Below, piece by piece: positions 9,142-20,056 of a stretch of 64,000 nucleotides of DNA. A program made the position numbers and the translations under genes. The stretch is from positions 310,001-374,000 of the forward strand of contig NZ_JBBYXK010000004.1 in NCBI RefSeq assembly GCF_039655875.1. Direction: 5' to 3'. The stretch's first letter is position 1, and every line of letters starts with the position of its first letter. The stretch is from Emcibacter sp. SYSU 3D8 (GTDB taxonomy: Bacteria > Pseudomonadota > Alphaproteobacteria > SMXS01). The notes under the pieces were generated by a model, which was given only the letters and a program-made list of their open reading frames with translations, was not told where the DNA came from and ran no database searches.

Positions 9142-9546
9142 TCAGTCCTTACCCGTCAGCAGCTTGGACGCGACGTTGATGTATTTTCGCCCGGATTCCT
9201 GGGCGAACGCAACCGCGTCCTCAAGCGTGCTGGAATTGCGGACGCTGGCAAGCTTGATCAGCATGGGCAGGTTGATGCCGGCGATAACCTCGACCTTGGC
9301 CTTGTCCATGATCGAGATGGCAAGGTTGGACGGCGTACCGCCGAACATGTCGGTGAGCAGGACGACGCCCTGGCCCGAATCCGCCGCGGCGACCGCATCC
9401 AGTATGTCCTTGCGGCGGCGCTCCATGTCGTCGTCGGGTCCGATGGAGATCGCCTCGACCTGCTGCTGCGGTCCCACCACATGCTCCATGGCGGCGACGA
9501 ATTCCTCGGCCAGACGGCCATGGGTAACGAGAACCAACCCGATCAT
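9142..9546 (-). CDS. Mannose-type PTS EIIA component
   Basis: This 134-aa EIIA of the mannose/sorbose family carries the phospho-acceptor H9 in LVLVTHGRLA and the family motif LTDMFGGTPSN. It receives phosphate from HPr. In alphaproteobacteria this lone EIIA lies with hprK and rapZ and is thought to be regulatory rather than a sugar transporter part. The ATG overlaps nothing but is two bases before the rapZ stop codon, so the genes are tightly packed. Confidence 0.93.
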   Translation of the reverse strand: MIGLVLVTHGRLAEEFVAAMEHVVGPQQQVEAISIGPDDDMERRRKDILDAVAAADSGQGVVLLTDMFGGTPSNLAISIMDKAKVEVIAGINLPMLIKLASVRNSSTLEDAVAFAQESGRKYINVASKLLTGKD

Positions 9547-10473
9547 TTAATCGCTATCCTGACGACGAGACGGCGACGATCCCGAGAACTCCACGTCGGC
9601 ATCGCGGTGCACGGTGGTAACGCCGAAGCCCTTGTCACGCAATAGGCTGCTGAGGCATTCGGCAATGAAGACGGAACGGTGCCGGCCGCCGGTGCAGCCG
9701 AAGGCTATGGTCAGGTAGGCTTTTCCTTCGCGTGCATAGCTGGGCAGCAGGCCCAGGATCAGGTCGCTCATGCGGGTGAAGAAGCCCTCGAATTCGGCGT
9801 CCTGGCGGATATAGTCCGCGACTCCGGCGTCGCGGCCGGACAGGGGTCTCAGTTCGGGTACATAGTGCGGATTACGCAGGAAGCGGACGTCCAGCACCGT
9901 ATCGGCGTCGCGCGGCAGCCCGCGTGGAAACGAGAACGAGGTCACGGTGATGGCGATTCCGTGGGGCGTTTCCAGATCGAACTGCTTGCGGATTATCCGG
10001 CGCAGGTCGTGGCTGCTCAGGTCCGACGTGTCGACCAGCACGTCGGCGAATTGCCGGACCGGCGCCAGCATGGCGCGTTCCTGGTCGATGCCTTCCTGGA
10101 CGGGCTGGTCCATGGCCATGGGATGCCGCCGTCTCGTCTCGGTGAAGCGGCTGTTCAGCACCCGGTCGCTGGCGTCGAGAAAGATCAGCGTGGCCTCGAG
10201 ATCATCGCGGGCGCGCAATGTCGCCATCAGGCGCTCGAGCCGCTCGGCGGAAAACAAGCGTGTCCGGCAATCGATGCCGACGGCCACGGCGCCGATGTCG
10301 GCGTCGGCCGGATCGTTGCCGGCGGGCTGAACAAGGTTAGGCACCAGCGAGAAGGGCACGTTGTCGACCGCCTCATAGCCCAGGTCTTCCAGCGCCTTGA
10401 GCGCAGAACTGCGGCCGGCGCCCGACAGGCCGGTCACCAAGACAATACGGGTCCGTGCCGGCTCGGCGCTCAT
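9547..10473 (-). CDS. rapZ: RNase adapter protein RapZ
   Basis: RapZ (308 aa) is a nucleotide-binding protein; in enterobacteria it targets the GlmZ sRNA to RNase E and senses glucosamine-6-phosphate. Walker A here is GLSGAGRS at residues 15-22, with arginine in place of the usual lysine. The C-terminal CTGGRHRSVFIAECL segment is diagnostic. The ATG at 10473 overlaps the hprK stop (ATGA), which excludes a longer in-frame extension. The enterobacterial sRNA target is not expected here, so its role in this organism is open. Confidence 0.93.
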   Translation of the reverse strand: MSAEPARTRIVLVTGLSGAGRSSALKALEDLGYEAVDNVPFSLVPNLVQPAGNDPADADIGAVAVGIDCRTRLFSAERLERLMATLRARDDLEATLIFLDASDRVLNSRFTETRRRHPMAMDQPVQEGIDQERAMLAPVRQFADVLVDTSDLSSHDLRRIIRKQFDLETPHGIAITVTSFSFPRGLPRDADTVLDVRFLRNPHYVPELRPLSGRDAGVADYIRQDAEFEGFFTRMSDLILGLLPSYAREGKAYLTIAFGCTGGRHRSVFIAECLSSLLRDKGFGVTTVHRDADVEFSGSSPSRRQDSD

Positions 10474-10901
10474 GTCTCGGTATCTTGCGGCGCGTATTTT
10501 CTCGCCGCAAGCCTGACCTTGGCAGCCGCCGATACCTCGAACGGCGCCACCTGGATCCGCGGTACGGTCGCGCCGTCGATGATTGTGGCGTCGGGATCGG
10601 GCAGCCGCTCGATCTCGCCTTCGGTTATCAGGTCGACCACCATGGCGATCACTGCCCTTGGTTTCACCGGCATGGGCAGGATGCCGACGCCGCGGACCTC
10701 CAGCATGCCCTTGATGCTCTGCGGCGCGGTGGCGATCAGCCGGTCGCCGCGAAGCGTCACCACCGTGTAATCGTCGGCGACAAGCTGCGCGCCGGAATCG
10801 ATCAGCCGCAACGCCAGGTCGGACTTGCCCGAACCGGACGGGCCGCGCAACAGCACGCCGAGGCCGTCGATATCGACACAGGTCGCGTGAATCGTGCTCA
10901 T
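10470..10901 (-). CDS. hprK: HPr kinase/phosphorylase, short alphaproteobacterial form
   Basis: This 143-aa protein is the C-terminal catalytic domain of HprK, which phosphorylates HPr on serine. Walker A is GPSGSGKS at residues 20-27 and the HprK signature EVRGVGILP is near residue 68. The N-terminal domain present in the roughly 310-aa Firmicute enzymes is absent, as is normal in alphaproteobacteria. It overlaps both chvG and rapZ by ATGA motifs, linking envelope sensing and PTS phosphorylation in one transcript. Confidence 0.94.
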   Translation of the reverse strand: MSTIHATCVDIDGLGVLLRGPSGSGKSDLALRLIDSGAQLVADDYTVVTLRGDRLIATAPQSIKGMLEVRGVGILPMPVKPRAVIAMVVDLITEGEIERLPDPDATIIDGATVPRIQVAPFEVSAAAKVRLAARKYAPQDTET

Positions 10902-12646
10902 GATATCTCTGTCGAGGATCGGTCGGACGGCTTGGGCGCCTTCTGCGGCGGGCCGACGGCGGGCAGAGTGATGGTGAACCGCGCGCCCAGCGGCGGCCCG
11001 ACCTCGCCTTCGGGGCCATAGCGGTTCTCGGCACGGATTGCGCCGTCATGCACGGTGATGATCTGGCGCGAAATGTTGAGACCCAGGCCCGAATGGCTGC
11101 CGAAGCCTTCCTCCTCCGGACGTTCGGAATAGAACCGCTCGAAGATTTCGTCGAGCCGTTCGTCGGGAATGCCAGGCCCTTCGTCGTCGACCGAGATGAA
11201 CACGGTGTCACGGTTCCGGCGCACGCTGATGGTAATCACGCCGCCGGGCGGACTGAACGATATGGCATTGTCGATAAGGTTGCGCATTACCTGTCCAAGG
11301 TGGCTCTCAATTCCATATACCACCAGATTGTAGCCTTCCACATCCAGCACGATACGCGGACGCCTTTTGCTCGTGCCCGCGATGACCTTGTCGTCGTGGG
11401 CCGCAAAGACGCCGATGATCTCGCGCATCATCGACGGCACATCGATTTCCTGCATGTCGGCGCGCAGCAGTTCGGCGTCGAGCCGCGAGGCGTTGGAAAT
11501 ATCGCTGATCAGTCTGGTGAGCCGGTCGATGTCATGCTTGATGATCGTCATCAGCTTGGCTTTGTGGTCAGGATTCTGCGTCCGCTCCATGGTCTCGACG
11601 GCGCTGCGCAGTGACGTCAGCGGATTCTTGACCTCGTGGGCGACGTCCGCCGCGAAGCCCTCGATCGTGTCGATACGGTGATAGAGCGCCAGCGTCATGT
11701 CGCGCAGCGCACGTGACAGGTCGCCCACCTCGTCATGGCGCCGCGAGAAGTCGGGCACGATGGCCTGCCTGCCGCGGCCCTGGCGCACCGTATGGGCAAA
11801 TGCCGCCAGCCGCTGCACCGGCCGGGCGATCGTCCCGGCCAGCAGGATCGACAGCAGCATGGTGACGGACAGCGCAACCAGGAATATCTCGAGGATGGCA
11901 AGCCGCTCCTGGCGTACGACCTCCTCGATCTCGGTGGTTTCGACCGACACCAGCAGGGCGCCGAGCACATGGCGGAAATGCGCGACGGGCACCGCGACCG
12001 ACAGCACCAGCGACCGATCCGGTTTGGTGCGGACCATCTCGTCGAACTCGCCGGTCAGCGCCTTCAGCACCTCCGGATAGTCGGCGGCAGTTTGATCGTA
12101 GCGCTCTTCATAAAGCGGATATTGCGGGTCGGACGACAGGGTGCGGATCGAGAAGGCGCGAAACTTCGCCCACAGCGCCTGCAGCATGCTGACCTGTTCG
12201 CGCTGGCCCGGCGGTGGCAGCGGAATGGTGACCACCGAGGTCGACGGGTTGAGCTTGCGGGTGTCGAGGGCGAGCGTGCCGTCGGTCTCGAACAGCCGGA
12301 CCCGGTCCGAGCGGTCGGCCGAAAGGCGGCGCAGCAAGGCGGCCGCGCGTTCCTTTTTCAGTTCCCCGGTTTCGGTTTCGCTCTCGACGGTTTCTGCGAG
12401 CGCGCCGGCCAGCATCTCGGCCTGGCTGCGCATTGCCGTCAATCGGGTCTCGATCAGGCCGGTGCGGTACTGGTTGACATAGAGAATGCCGCCGACAAGG
12501 ACGGCAAGGCCGATGACGTTGAGGATCAGGATGCGGCCGGTGAGTCCGGAGAAGGGCAGGCGGTAATAGGCCGACGCGGGATCAGAGGGGCGGTTGTCCC
12601 GCCCCCCGAAAAATTTGCGGACATTCACCGCGCGGCTCCGCGACAC
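10898..12646 (-). CDS. chvG: Sensor histidine kinase ChvG
   Basis: ChvG/ExoS (582 aa) is a membrane sensor of acid and cell-envelope stress. It has a first membrane segment near residues 37-58, a periplasmic domain to about 248, a second segment near 249-271, HAMP, and a HisKA domain with H337 in FAADVAHEVKNPLTS. The N box (LGQVMRNLIDNAISF) and G boxes (VDDEGPGIP, GLGLNISRQ) are intact, so the kinase should be active. It lies 6 bp after chvI and is coupled to hprK by an ATGA overlap. Confidence 0.94.
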   Translation of the reverse strand: MSRSRAVNVRKFFGGRDNRPSDPASAYYRLPFSGLTGRILILNVIGLAVLVGGILYVNQYRTGLIETRLTAMRSQAEMLAGALAETVESETETGELKKERAAALLRRLSADRSDRVRLFETDGTLALDTRKLNPSTSVVTIPLPPPGQREQVSMLQALWAKFRAFSIRTLSSDPQYPLYEERYDQTAADYPEVLKALTGEFDEMVRTKPDRSLVLSVAVPVAHFRHVLGALLVSVETTEIEEVVRQERLAILEIFLVALSVTMLLSILLAGTIARPVQRLAAFAHTVRQGRGRQAIVPDFSRRHDEVGDLSRALRDMTLALYHRIDTIEGFAADVAHEVKNPLTSLRSAVETMERTQNPDHKAKLMTIIKHDIDRLTRLISDISNASRLDAELLRADMQEIDVPSMMREIIGVFAAHDDKVIAGTSKRRPRIVLDVEGYNLVVYGIESHLGQVMRNLIDNAISFSPPGGVITISVRRNRDTVFISVDDEGPGIPDERLDEIFERFYSERPEEEGFGSHSGLGLNISRQIITVHDGAIRAENRYGPEGEVGPPLGARFTITLPAVGPPQKAPKPSDRSSTEIS

Positions 12647-12652
12647 CCCGGC

Positions 12653-13348
12653 TCAGATCTTCTCCTCGGCGTAGCGATAGCCGATGCCGTACAGCGTCTC
12701 GATGCCGGAGAAGTTGTCATCGACCTCGCGGAACTTCTTGCGCAGACGCTTGATGTGGCTGTCGATGGTGCGATCGTCCACATAGACCTGATCGTCATAG
12801 GCGGCGTCCATCAATTGGTCGCGCGTCTTGACATGGCCTGGACGCGTCGCCAGAGCCTGCAGGATCAGGAACTCGGTAACCGTGAGGGTAACCGCTTGCT
12901 CGTCCCAGGTGCAGCTGTGGCGGCCCGGGTCCATCACGAGTTTCCCGCGCACCATCACCTTGTCACTGGCCGGGGACGCGGCACGCCCTTCGGCGCGGCG
13001 CAGGATGGCGCGGATGCGCTCGATCAGCAGCCGCTGCGAGAACGGCTTGCGGATATAATCGTCGGCGCCCAGCTTGAGGCCCAGCACCTCGTCGATCTCC
13101 TCGTCCTTCGACGTCAGGAAGATCACCGGCATGTCGGTTACCCGGCGCAGCTTCTGCAGCAGTTCCATGCCGTCCATGCGCGGCATCTTGACGTCCAGCA
13201 CCGCCAGGTCGGCGGGCTGGGCGGTCAGCGCGGCCAGGGCCGATGTCCCATCCGAATAGGTACGCACCGCCAAACCCTCGGCCTCCAGCGCCATGCCGAC
13301 GGATGTGAGGATGTTGCGGTCGTCGTCTACCAGTGCGATTGTCGCCAT
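12653..13348 (-). CDS. chvI: Response regulator ChvI
   Basis: ChvI (231 aa) is an OmpR-family regulator. The receiver has acidic residues D9-D10, phospho-acceptor D52 ([11 protein letters not shown]) and K101. A winged helix follows ([21 protein letters not shown]...[15 protein letters not shown]). I start it at the ATG at 13348, which gives [10 protein letters not shown], typical for the family; the upstream in-frame extension crosses the intergenic region. In rhizobia ChvI controls envelope and carbon genes, and pckA is commonly found beside chvI as it is here. Confidence 0.94.
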   Translation of the reverse strand: MATIALVDDDRNILTSVGMALEAEGLAVRTYSDGTSALAALTAQPADLAVLDVKMPRMDGMELLQKLRRVTDMPVIFLTSKDEEIDEVLGLKLGADDYIRKPFSQRLLIERIRAILRRAEGRAASPASDKVMVRGKLVMDPGRHSCTWDEQAVTLTVTEFLILQALATRPGHVKTRDQLMDAAYDDQVYVDDRTIDSHIKRLRKKFREVDDNFSGIETLYGIGYRYAEEKI

Positions 13349-13473
13349 TGCTATTCCCCAGTTCGAACGGCGGCTCGAACAGCCCAGTTGCCGGATGTGT
13401 TGAATCTTGACGTTATGCGCGAATTTGCAACCTTCGCAATCAATCGTGACCACATAAGGGCAGTACCCCGCTG

Positions 13474-14199
13474 ATGCTGACGGAACCGGCTACCTCTAAC
13501 GCGGCTGAAGCGGCAAGGTTCCTGATCCGTCGCACAGGCCGCGGCGCGCTGGGAACGCTCATGGAAGACGGCACGCCCTATGTGTCCCTTGTCGAGTTCG
13601 TCTGCGATGGAGGCGGCGCCCCGGTGACGCTGATCTCCGACCTTGCCCAGCATACCATGAACCTGCGCCGGGCACCCTCGGCAAGTCTGCTGGTCGACGG
13701 CTCGGGCGGCACGCTCGACGGGCCGCGCGTGACGCTCGTCGGCACGATGCGGCCGATCGAAGCCGCAGCGCTGGCTGACCGCTTCGTTGCGCAGCACAGC
13801 AGCGCCGCGACCTATGCCGGTTTCGCCGATTTCGGCCTGTGGCGGCTCGCGGTCGAGAAGGCTCATCTGGTCTCGGGATTCGGCCGAATCGCATGGATCG
13901 ACGGGGCGGCGCTGTTGCTGCCAGACGCGGCGTGGACGGCACTCGCGGAAGCCGAATCGGGCATCGTTTCGCACATGAACGAGGATCATGCCGACGCCAT
14001 CTCGCTTTATGCGACGGTGCTGAAAGGTGCGTCGCCGGGAGACTGGCGGATGACCGGCATCGATCCGGAAGGCTTTGATATCGCCGACGGAACCCGGCGG
14101 CTGCGTCTCACTTTCGACACGTTCGTTGGGTCTAGTCAGGAGGCGAGGACGGCGCTGGTCGATCTGGTCAAGCGCGCGCGTGTTGCGTCCACCTCATGA
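13474..14199 (+). CDS. HugZ-like pyridoxamine-phosphate-oxidase-fold protein
   Basis: The 241-aa product has an N-terminal split-barrel FMN/heme-binding domain (residues about 12-150; [29 protein letters not shown]) and a C-terminal DUF2470-type domain with [14 protein letters not shown] near residue 167. This two-domain layout is that of HugZ-type heme utilisation proteins and plant GluBP relatives. It is divergent from chvI. No heme transporter is nearby, so a specific heme oxygenase function cannot be claimed. Confidence 0.8.
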   Translation: MLTEPATSNAAEAARFLIRRTGRGALGTLMEDGTPYVSLVEFVCDGGGAPVTLISDLAQHTMNLRRAPSASLLVDGSGGTLDGPRVTLVGTMRPIEAAALADRFVAQHSSAATYAGFADFGLWRLAVEKAHLVSGFGRIAWIDGAALLLPDAAWTALAEAESGIVSHMNEDHADAISLYATVLKGASPGDWRMTGIDPEGFDIADGTRRLRLTFDTFVGSSQEARTALVDLVKRARVASTS

Positions 14200-14240
14200 G
14201 GGCTTTGTAGGCGCGTGTCACAATACGGTAAATTCTGTCG

Positions 14241-14270
14241 TTGCCAGTCAAACATGTCTGTGGCTATACC
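14241..14270 (+). promoter_or_regulatory. Candidate sigma-70 promoter for pckA
   Basis: TTGCCA at 14241-14246 and TATACC at 14265-14270 are separated by 18 bp and lie 81 bp upstream of the pckA start in a 150-bp gap. This is a reasonable vegetative promoter. ChvI is known to affect pckA in rhizobia, but no ChvI site was assigned. Confidence 0.45.
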
Positions 14271-14350
14271 CAAGCGCGAATTGGGGCGGACCTTTGAAAG
14301 CGGCGTTCGACGCATCCACCACTCGTCATGACAGTACTGGGAGATAGGCC

Positions 14351-15955
<1,605 letters not shown>

Positions 15956-15980
15956 CCTCCAATTCATGACCGGTCGATGG

Positions 15981-16010
15981 AACGGCGGGCCCAGGCCCGC
16001 CGTTTCCTTT
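15981..16010 (+). terminator. Intrinsic terminator of pckA
   Basis: AACGGCGGGC, loop CCAG, GCCCGCCGTT form a perfect 10-bp stem followed by TCCTTT, starting 26 bp after the pckA stop. Confidence 0.85.
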
Positions 16011-16045
16011 GGCGTCGACGAGACGCTGTCCCTATAAGAGGCCCC

Positions 16046-17464
16046 ATGAGGTCAGAGTTGAAACGCAGGACATTGCTGACGGCGGTGGCGGCCATTCCGA
16101 TGCTTGGGCTGCTTCCTCGCCTGGCGCGCGCCGATGGGTACGAGCCGCCCATGACCTTCCTGCCGTCGCAGATTCTGCCACCTGAACTGCAGAAGGGCGA
16201 GGCGTTCGAGGTCATCGGCGAGGTTACCGCGCAGGGCTTCTCGAACCGCTACATGTTGTCGACCATCTATGGCGGTTACGACGTCGTGACCCAGGACCTG
16301 CTGGAAAAGTACATTGCCGAGACCCGCGCCATCGCCCAGTTGCGCAAGATCAGAAGCACCAAGGCCTTCGCGTCGGGTTTCGCGTCGGCGGCCAAGAGCC
16401 CCTACAAGGGCGTCAAGGCGCTGATCGAGGCGCCGGTCGAGACGGTCAAGGGCGTGCCCGTGGCGCTGTGGAAGTTCGGCAAGCGGGTGGGCGAGATGGC
16501 GTCCGGCAGCCGGGGCGACAAGGAAGACAGTTATCCGGCCGAATTGCTGGGCTATTCGGCGCTGAAGCGCAAGGTGGCCTACAAGCTGGGCATCGACGTC
16601 TATTCGGCCAATGTCACGCTGCAGAAGGAGATCAACGACGTCTCCTATGCCAGCTTCGCCGGCGGGCTCGCGTTCAAGGGAGCAATGATTCCGGTCTCGC
16701 TGCCGGCCGCCGCCGGCAAGGCTCTCAGCGCCGTCCAGTACACCCGGCAGGCGAACCAGATCCTGCGCGACATGACGCCCGAGGATTTGCGCATGCGCAA
16801 CCGCCAGGCGCTCACGGATATGTGGGCGGAAGACCGGGAAATCGCCGCTTTCATGGACAACGACTATTTCACGCCGCGACACGAGACGATCATCACCATG
16901 GCGCTCGAGAGCATGTCGGGCGTGATGAACCGGCAGGCGGTGATCCGCCGCGCGGGACAGGTGGATTCAGACCTGGCCGCGCTGCTGATGCAGCGGTCGG
17001 TCGAGATGATGCGGACCTATCATGCGACGGTGCGCCCGATCGTTCGGTTCGAGGAGATCGACGCCAATTTGGCCATGGTCACCGCGGATGGCGGTCTCGC
17101 CATGGCAATGCCGGCGGACCGCATCCACTGGACCGAATGGTTCGCCACGACCACGGCCGCGCTGGCCGCATACCGGGCGCCGCAGATCCAATGGCGGGGC
17201 GTGGTGGTCGCCGGCCAGTTGTCCGACCGCGCCAGGACCGGAGCCGAGACGCAGGGCCTGCTGATCGAATCGAATGCCCGCGCCACCCTGTTGCCTGCCG
17301 AGGAGTGGGAAGCGCCCGAGCCCCTGGAGGTCGATGACGAGACGCCGTCCGCGCCGGTCGACGATCCGCCGGCTCAGGCCGCGCCGCCGCGAACATCGCC
17401 GGAGTCGCCGGCGGATTCCGGGCCGGCGTGGCAGGACGTGCCCGAACCCGGTGGGCCAATTTGA
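16046..17464 (+). CDS. Exported protein of unknown function
   Basis: The 472-aa product starts at the ATG at 16046 with an N-terminal signal: basic residues (SELKRRT), a hydrophobic core (LLTAVAAIPMLGLLP) and ARA before a likely cleavage site near residue 27. The middle is mostly helical with many charged residues (about 60-400), and the last 50 residues are rich in proline, serine and acidic residues. I do not recognise the family. It is preceded by the pckA terminator and followed at 66 bp by a J-domain gene. The lone RR pair is not a full Tat motif, so Sec export is more likely. Confidence 0.75.
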   Translation: MRSELKRRTLLTAVAAIPMLGLLPRLARADGYEPPMTFLPSQILPPELQKGEAFEVIGEVTAQGFSNRYMLSTIYGGYDVVTQDLLEKYIAETRAIAQLRKIRSTKAFASGFASAAKSPYKGVKALIEAPVETVKGVPVALWKFGKRVGEMASGSRGDKEDSYPAELLGYSALKRKVAYKLGIDVYSANVTLQKEINDVSYASFAGGLAFKGAMIPVSLPAAAGKALSAVQYTRQANQILRDMTPEDLRMRNRQALTDMWAEDREIAAFMDNDYFTPRHETIITMALESMSGVMNRQAVIRRAGQVDSDLAALLMQRSVEMMRTYHATVRPIVRFEEIDANLAMVTADGGLAMAMPADRIHWTEWFATTTAALAAYRAPQIQWRGVVVAGQLSDRARTGAETQGLLIESNARATLLPAEEWEAPEPLEVDDETPSAPVDDPPAQAAPPRTSPESPADSGPAWQDVPEPGGPI

Positions 17465-17530
17465 GCTTGCCGCGCACCGCTGCCATCACGACTTCATGGT
17501 AGAATCGACAGCCTGTGAGTCGGGATTAGA

Positions 17531-18031
17531 ATGACGCGATCGAAAAGTTGGGGTTTTCCGCGCTGGGGCGGATACGGCAATACGGGGCAGGACGCCGTGT
17601 CCGTCCGCATGTGCGACTGGGACGGCTGCAACGAAGCCGGCGATTGTCCCGCGCCCAAATTCCGCGATTCCAGTGACAGGTTCTGGTTCTGCCAGGAACA
17701 TGCCGGCGCCTACAACCGCAACTGGAACTACTTCAAGGGCCTGACCCAGGAAGAAGCCGAGCGCGCCGTGCGCGAGGAGATGAAAAAGTCCCGCGGCTTC
17801 CGTGACGCCGGCACCTGGCGCGACACCTCCAGCGGCGTGACCAAGGAAGAGCGCGAGCGCAACGCCGCGCTTGACGTGCTCGGCCTCGACGGCGCCGCCG
17901 ACGCCGCCGAGATCAAGGCCGCCTTCCGCGATCTGGCCAAGAAGCACCACCCCGACGCCAATCTCGGCGACGACGAGGCAGCAGAGCGCTTCAAGAGCGT
18001 GATCGCGGCCTATGAAATCCTGAAGGTCTGA
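17531..18031 (+). CDS. J-domain protein with N-terminal cysteine cluster
   Basis: The 166-aa product ends in a J domain (residues about 112-166) with the HPD tripeptide at 140-142 and ending AAYEILKV, so it should stimulate a DnaK-type ATPase. The N-terminal half has C28, C33, C39, C54 and H57 (CDWDGC...FWFCQEH), which looks like a zinc-binding knuckle. The G/F and CTD regions of true DnaJ are absent. Small J-proteins of this layout are common in alphaproteobacteria, but the client is unknown. Confidence 0.85.
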   Translation: MTRSKSWGFPRWGGYGNTGQDAVSVRMCDWDGCNEAGDCPAPKFRDSSDRFWFCQEHAGAYNRNWNYFKGLTQEEAERAVREEMKKSRGFRDAGTWRDTSSGVTKEERERNAALDVLGLDGAADAAEIKAAFRDLAKKHHPDANLGDDEAAERFKSVIAAYEILKV

Positions 18032-18035
18032 ACCC

Positions 18036-19049
18036 TCAGTTCGGCTCGTGGCCGACCTTCGAGATCAGCTTGCCGAAGTTCTCGCCGCGGAACAGTCCAA
18101 CCAGCGCCTTCGGCATGTTCTCGATGCCTTCGACGATGGTCTCGCGGTACTTGATCTTGCCTTCGGCCAGCCAGCCGGCCATGTCGGCGGTGAAGTCCGG
18201 CATCATGTCGAAATGGTCCGAGACGATGAAGCCCTGCATCCGCACCTTGTGATTGACGATGCGGAAGATGCGTTTGAGGCCCGGGCCCGGCTCGCTGTAT
18301 TCCGAAATGGTGCCGCACATGATGATGCGGCCGTGATGGTTGATGTGATCGAGCACTGCCTGCAGGGTCGCGCCGCCCACATTCTCGAAGTCGATGTCGA
18401 TGCCTTCCGGGCAATGCTCGGCGATGGCCGCATCCATCGACGCCACCGTCCGGTGGTTGAACGCCGCGTCCAGCCCCAGCTCGTCCTTCAGCCACGCCAC
18501 CTTGTCGTCGGTGCCGGCCGAGCCGACCACGCGGCAGCCCATGATCTTGCCCATTTGCGCGGCGATCGAGCCCACCGCGCCTGACGCCGCCGATACATAC
18601 AGCGTCTCGCCCGGCTTCGGCTCGCCGATCATCTTCATGCCCACATAGGCGGTCAGCGATGCGCCGCCGAGCACGCCAAGATAATCCTTCCACGGCGCCA
18701 CGCCCGGCTCGATCTTGCGCATGAAACCGCCGACATCGGTCGCCTGATACTCGGCCCATTGCAGCATGCCCATCACCACGTCGCCGGCCTTGTAGTCCGG
18801 GTGGCGCGACTCGACGACCACGCCCATGCCGCCGCCATCCATGATCTGGCCGATCTCGAATGCTGGCACATAGCTATCCATCTCGGTCATGCGCGGCCGC
18901 ATATACGGGTCGAGCGAGTGATAGAAGTTGCGCAGCAATATCTGGCCCTCGCCCGGCACCGGCATTGGCGCGGTCTCGAAGGCGAAGCTGCTCTCGTCGA
19001 CAAAGCCTTCCGGCCGCTTGATGAAGCGCACGACTTTATTTTCAGACAT
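18036..19049 (-). CDS. NADP-dependent oxidoreductase, MDR superfamily (CurA/leukotriene reductase-like)
   Basis: The 337-aa enzyme has the zinc-free MDR layout of enone/alkenal reductases such as CurA and prostaglandin reductase. The N-terminal GroES-like part contains FYHSLDPYMRPRM, and the Rossmann part contains ETLYVSAASGAVGSIAAQMGKIMGCRVVG. It should reduce alpha,beta-unsaturated ketones or aldehydes with NADPH. The start is ATG 19049 (MSENKVVRF), preferred over an upstream ATG that lacks homology-like sequence. It converges on the J-domain gene with a 4-bp gap. Confidence 0.88.
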   Translation of the reverse strand: MSENKVVRFIKRPEGFVDESSFAFETAPMPVPGEGQILLRNFYHSLDPYMRPRMTEMDSYVPAFEIGQIMDGGGMGVVVESRHPDYKAGDVVMGMLQWAEYQATDVGGFMRKIEPGVAPWKDYLGVLGGASLTAYVGMKMIGEPKPGETLYVSAASGAVGSIAAQMGKIMGCRVVGSAGTDDKVAWLKDELGLDAAFNHRTVASMDAAIAEHCPEGIDIDFENVGGATLQAVLDHINHHGRIIMCGTISEYSEPGPGLKRIFRIVNHKVRMQGFIVSDHFDMMPDFTADMAGWLAEGKIKYRETIVEGIENMPKALVGLFRGENFGKLISKVGHEPN

Positions 19050-19154
19050 GTGGCATCCCCGTTCAGTGTTCTGAATCATTGATGCCATTTTTTAGCCCAT
19101 GCGCGCCGTGCGCGATAGGGCCGCGCGGCTTGAGCCGGTTGCCGCTCTGTCAGG

Positions 19155-19586
19155 CTAGGACAGCATGAAATTGACGTTGGCGGCGGCGATGGGCCTGGCC
19201 GGATCGTCCTGCCAGGCTTCGGCGCGGACATTGGCGACCCGGCGGCCGATGCGGGTGGCCTGGGCGCGGGCATAGGTGTCCCGTGCCGCGCCCGAGCGCA
19301 TGTAGTCGATGGTGATGGTGATGGTCTTGGGCATCGCCTCGGTCTCGATCTCGTGGGCGATCTGGAACAGGGCTGCCAACTCCAGCAGCGCCGCGATGGT
19401 GCCGCCATGCAGCGCCGGCAGCGCCGTATTGCCGATCAACGCGTCGGCATAGGTCATGGTGGTGATGATGCGGCCGTCCTCTACCGCCGCGCCGATGCCG
19501 AGGAACCTGGCATAGGGCACGGCATCCTGCAGGCCGGAAAAGTCGTTGGCGTCGCGCATCAGCCGGAAGGTATCGAGAAAGGCCAT
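19155..19586 (-). CDS. PaaI-family hotdog thioesterase (copy 2)
   Basis: The 143-aa hotdog protein contains ALHGGTIAALLELAALFQI, the thioesterase helix motif, and TITIDYMRSGAARDTYARA, typical of PaaI/4HBT2 acyl-CoA thioesterases. Its ATG overlaps the stop of the neighbouring paralogue by one base (TGATG), so the two are co-translated and may form a heteromer. The substrate cannot be read from sequence. Confidence 0.85.
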   Translation of the reverse strand: MAFLDTFRLMRDANDFSGLQDAVPYARFLGIGAAVEDGRIITTMTYADALIGNTALPALHGGTIAALLELAALFQIAHEIETEAMPKTITITIDYMRSGAARDTYARAQATRIGRRVANVRAEAWQDDPARPIAAANVNFMLS

Positions 19587-20047
19587 CAGGCGTCCTTCGC
19601 CTGGGCCAGCTCGCCCCGGCCGGTGAACATGAAGGTGGCCGTGGCGTTGGCGATGGGTTTCGCGGGATCGTCCTGGTAGGCGAAGCCGCGTACGAAGGCG
19701 ATCTGGCGTGTCACCCTGTAGCACTCGGCGAAGGCCAGCACGTCGCGGTCCGGCTCGGCCGGCCGCATGTAGTCGATGCGCAGGTCCAGGGTGGCGAAGG
19801 CCGCCGGCTTGGCGGTCCGTGCCACCACCGCCGAGCCGCAGACATTGTCCAGGGTGGCCGAGATGGCGCCGCCCGCCAGCACGCCCGTATCCGGGTTGCC
19901 GATCAGCGCCCGGTTATAGGGCAGGCGGACCGTCACCTTGCCGGGTGCGAACTCGACCAGTTCCAGGCCCAGCGCATGCATATGCGGAATGCGGTCCAGA
20001 AATTTCTGGCTCTGGATCATGCGCTGGAATCGGTCGTCGTCGGTCAT
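19586..20047 (-). CDS. PaaI-family hotdog thioesterase (copy 1)
   Basis: The 153-aa product carries GVLAGGAISATLDNVCGSAVV and the strand LDLRIDYMRPAEPDRDVLAFA, placing it in the PaaI family. It is the upstream partner of the overlapping paralogue. In this pair the usual motif H-G-G appears as A-G-G here but H-G-G in the other copy, suggesting that one subunit may be structurally specialised; this is inference. Confidence 0.85.
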   Translation of the reverse strand: MTDDDRFQRMIQSQKFLDRIPHMHALGLELVEFAPGKVTVRLPYNRALIGNPDTGVLAGGAISATLDNVCGSAVVARTAKPAAFATLDLRIDYMRPAEPDRDVLAFAECYRVTRQIAFVRGFAYQDDPAKPIANATATFMFTGRGELAQAKDA

Positions 20048-20056
20048 GGGCGCGGA

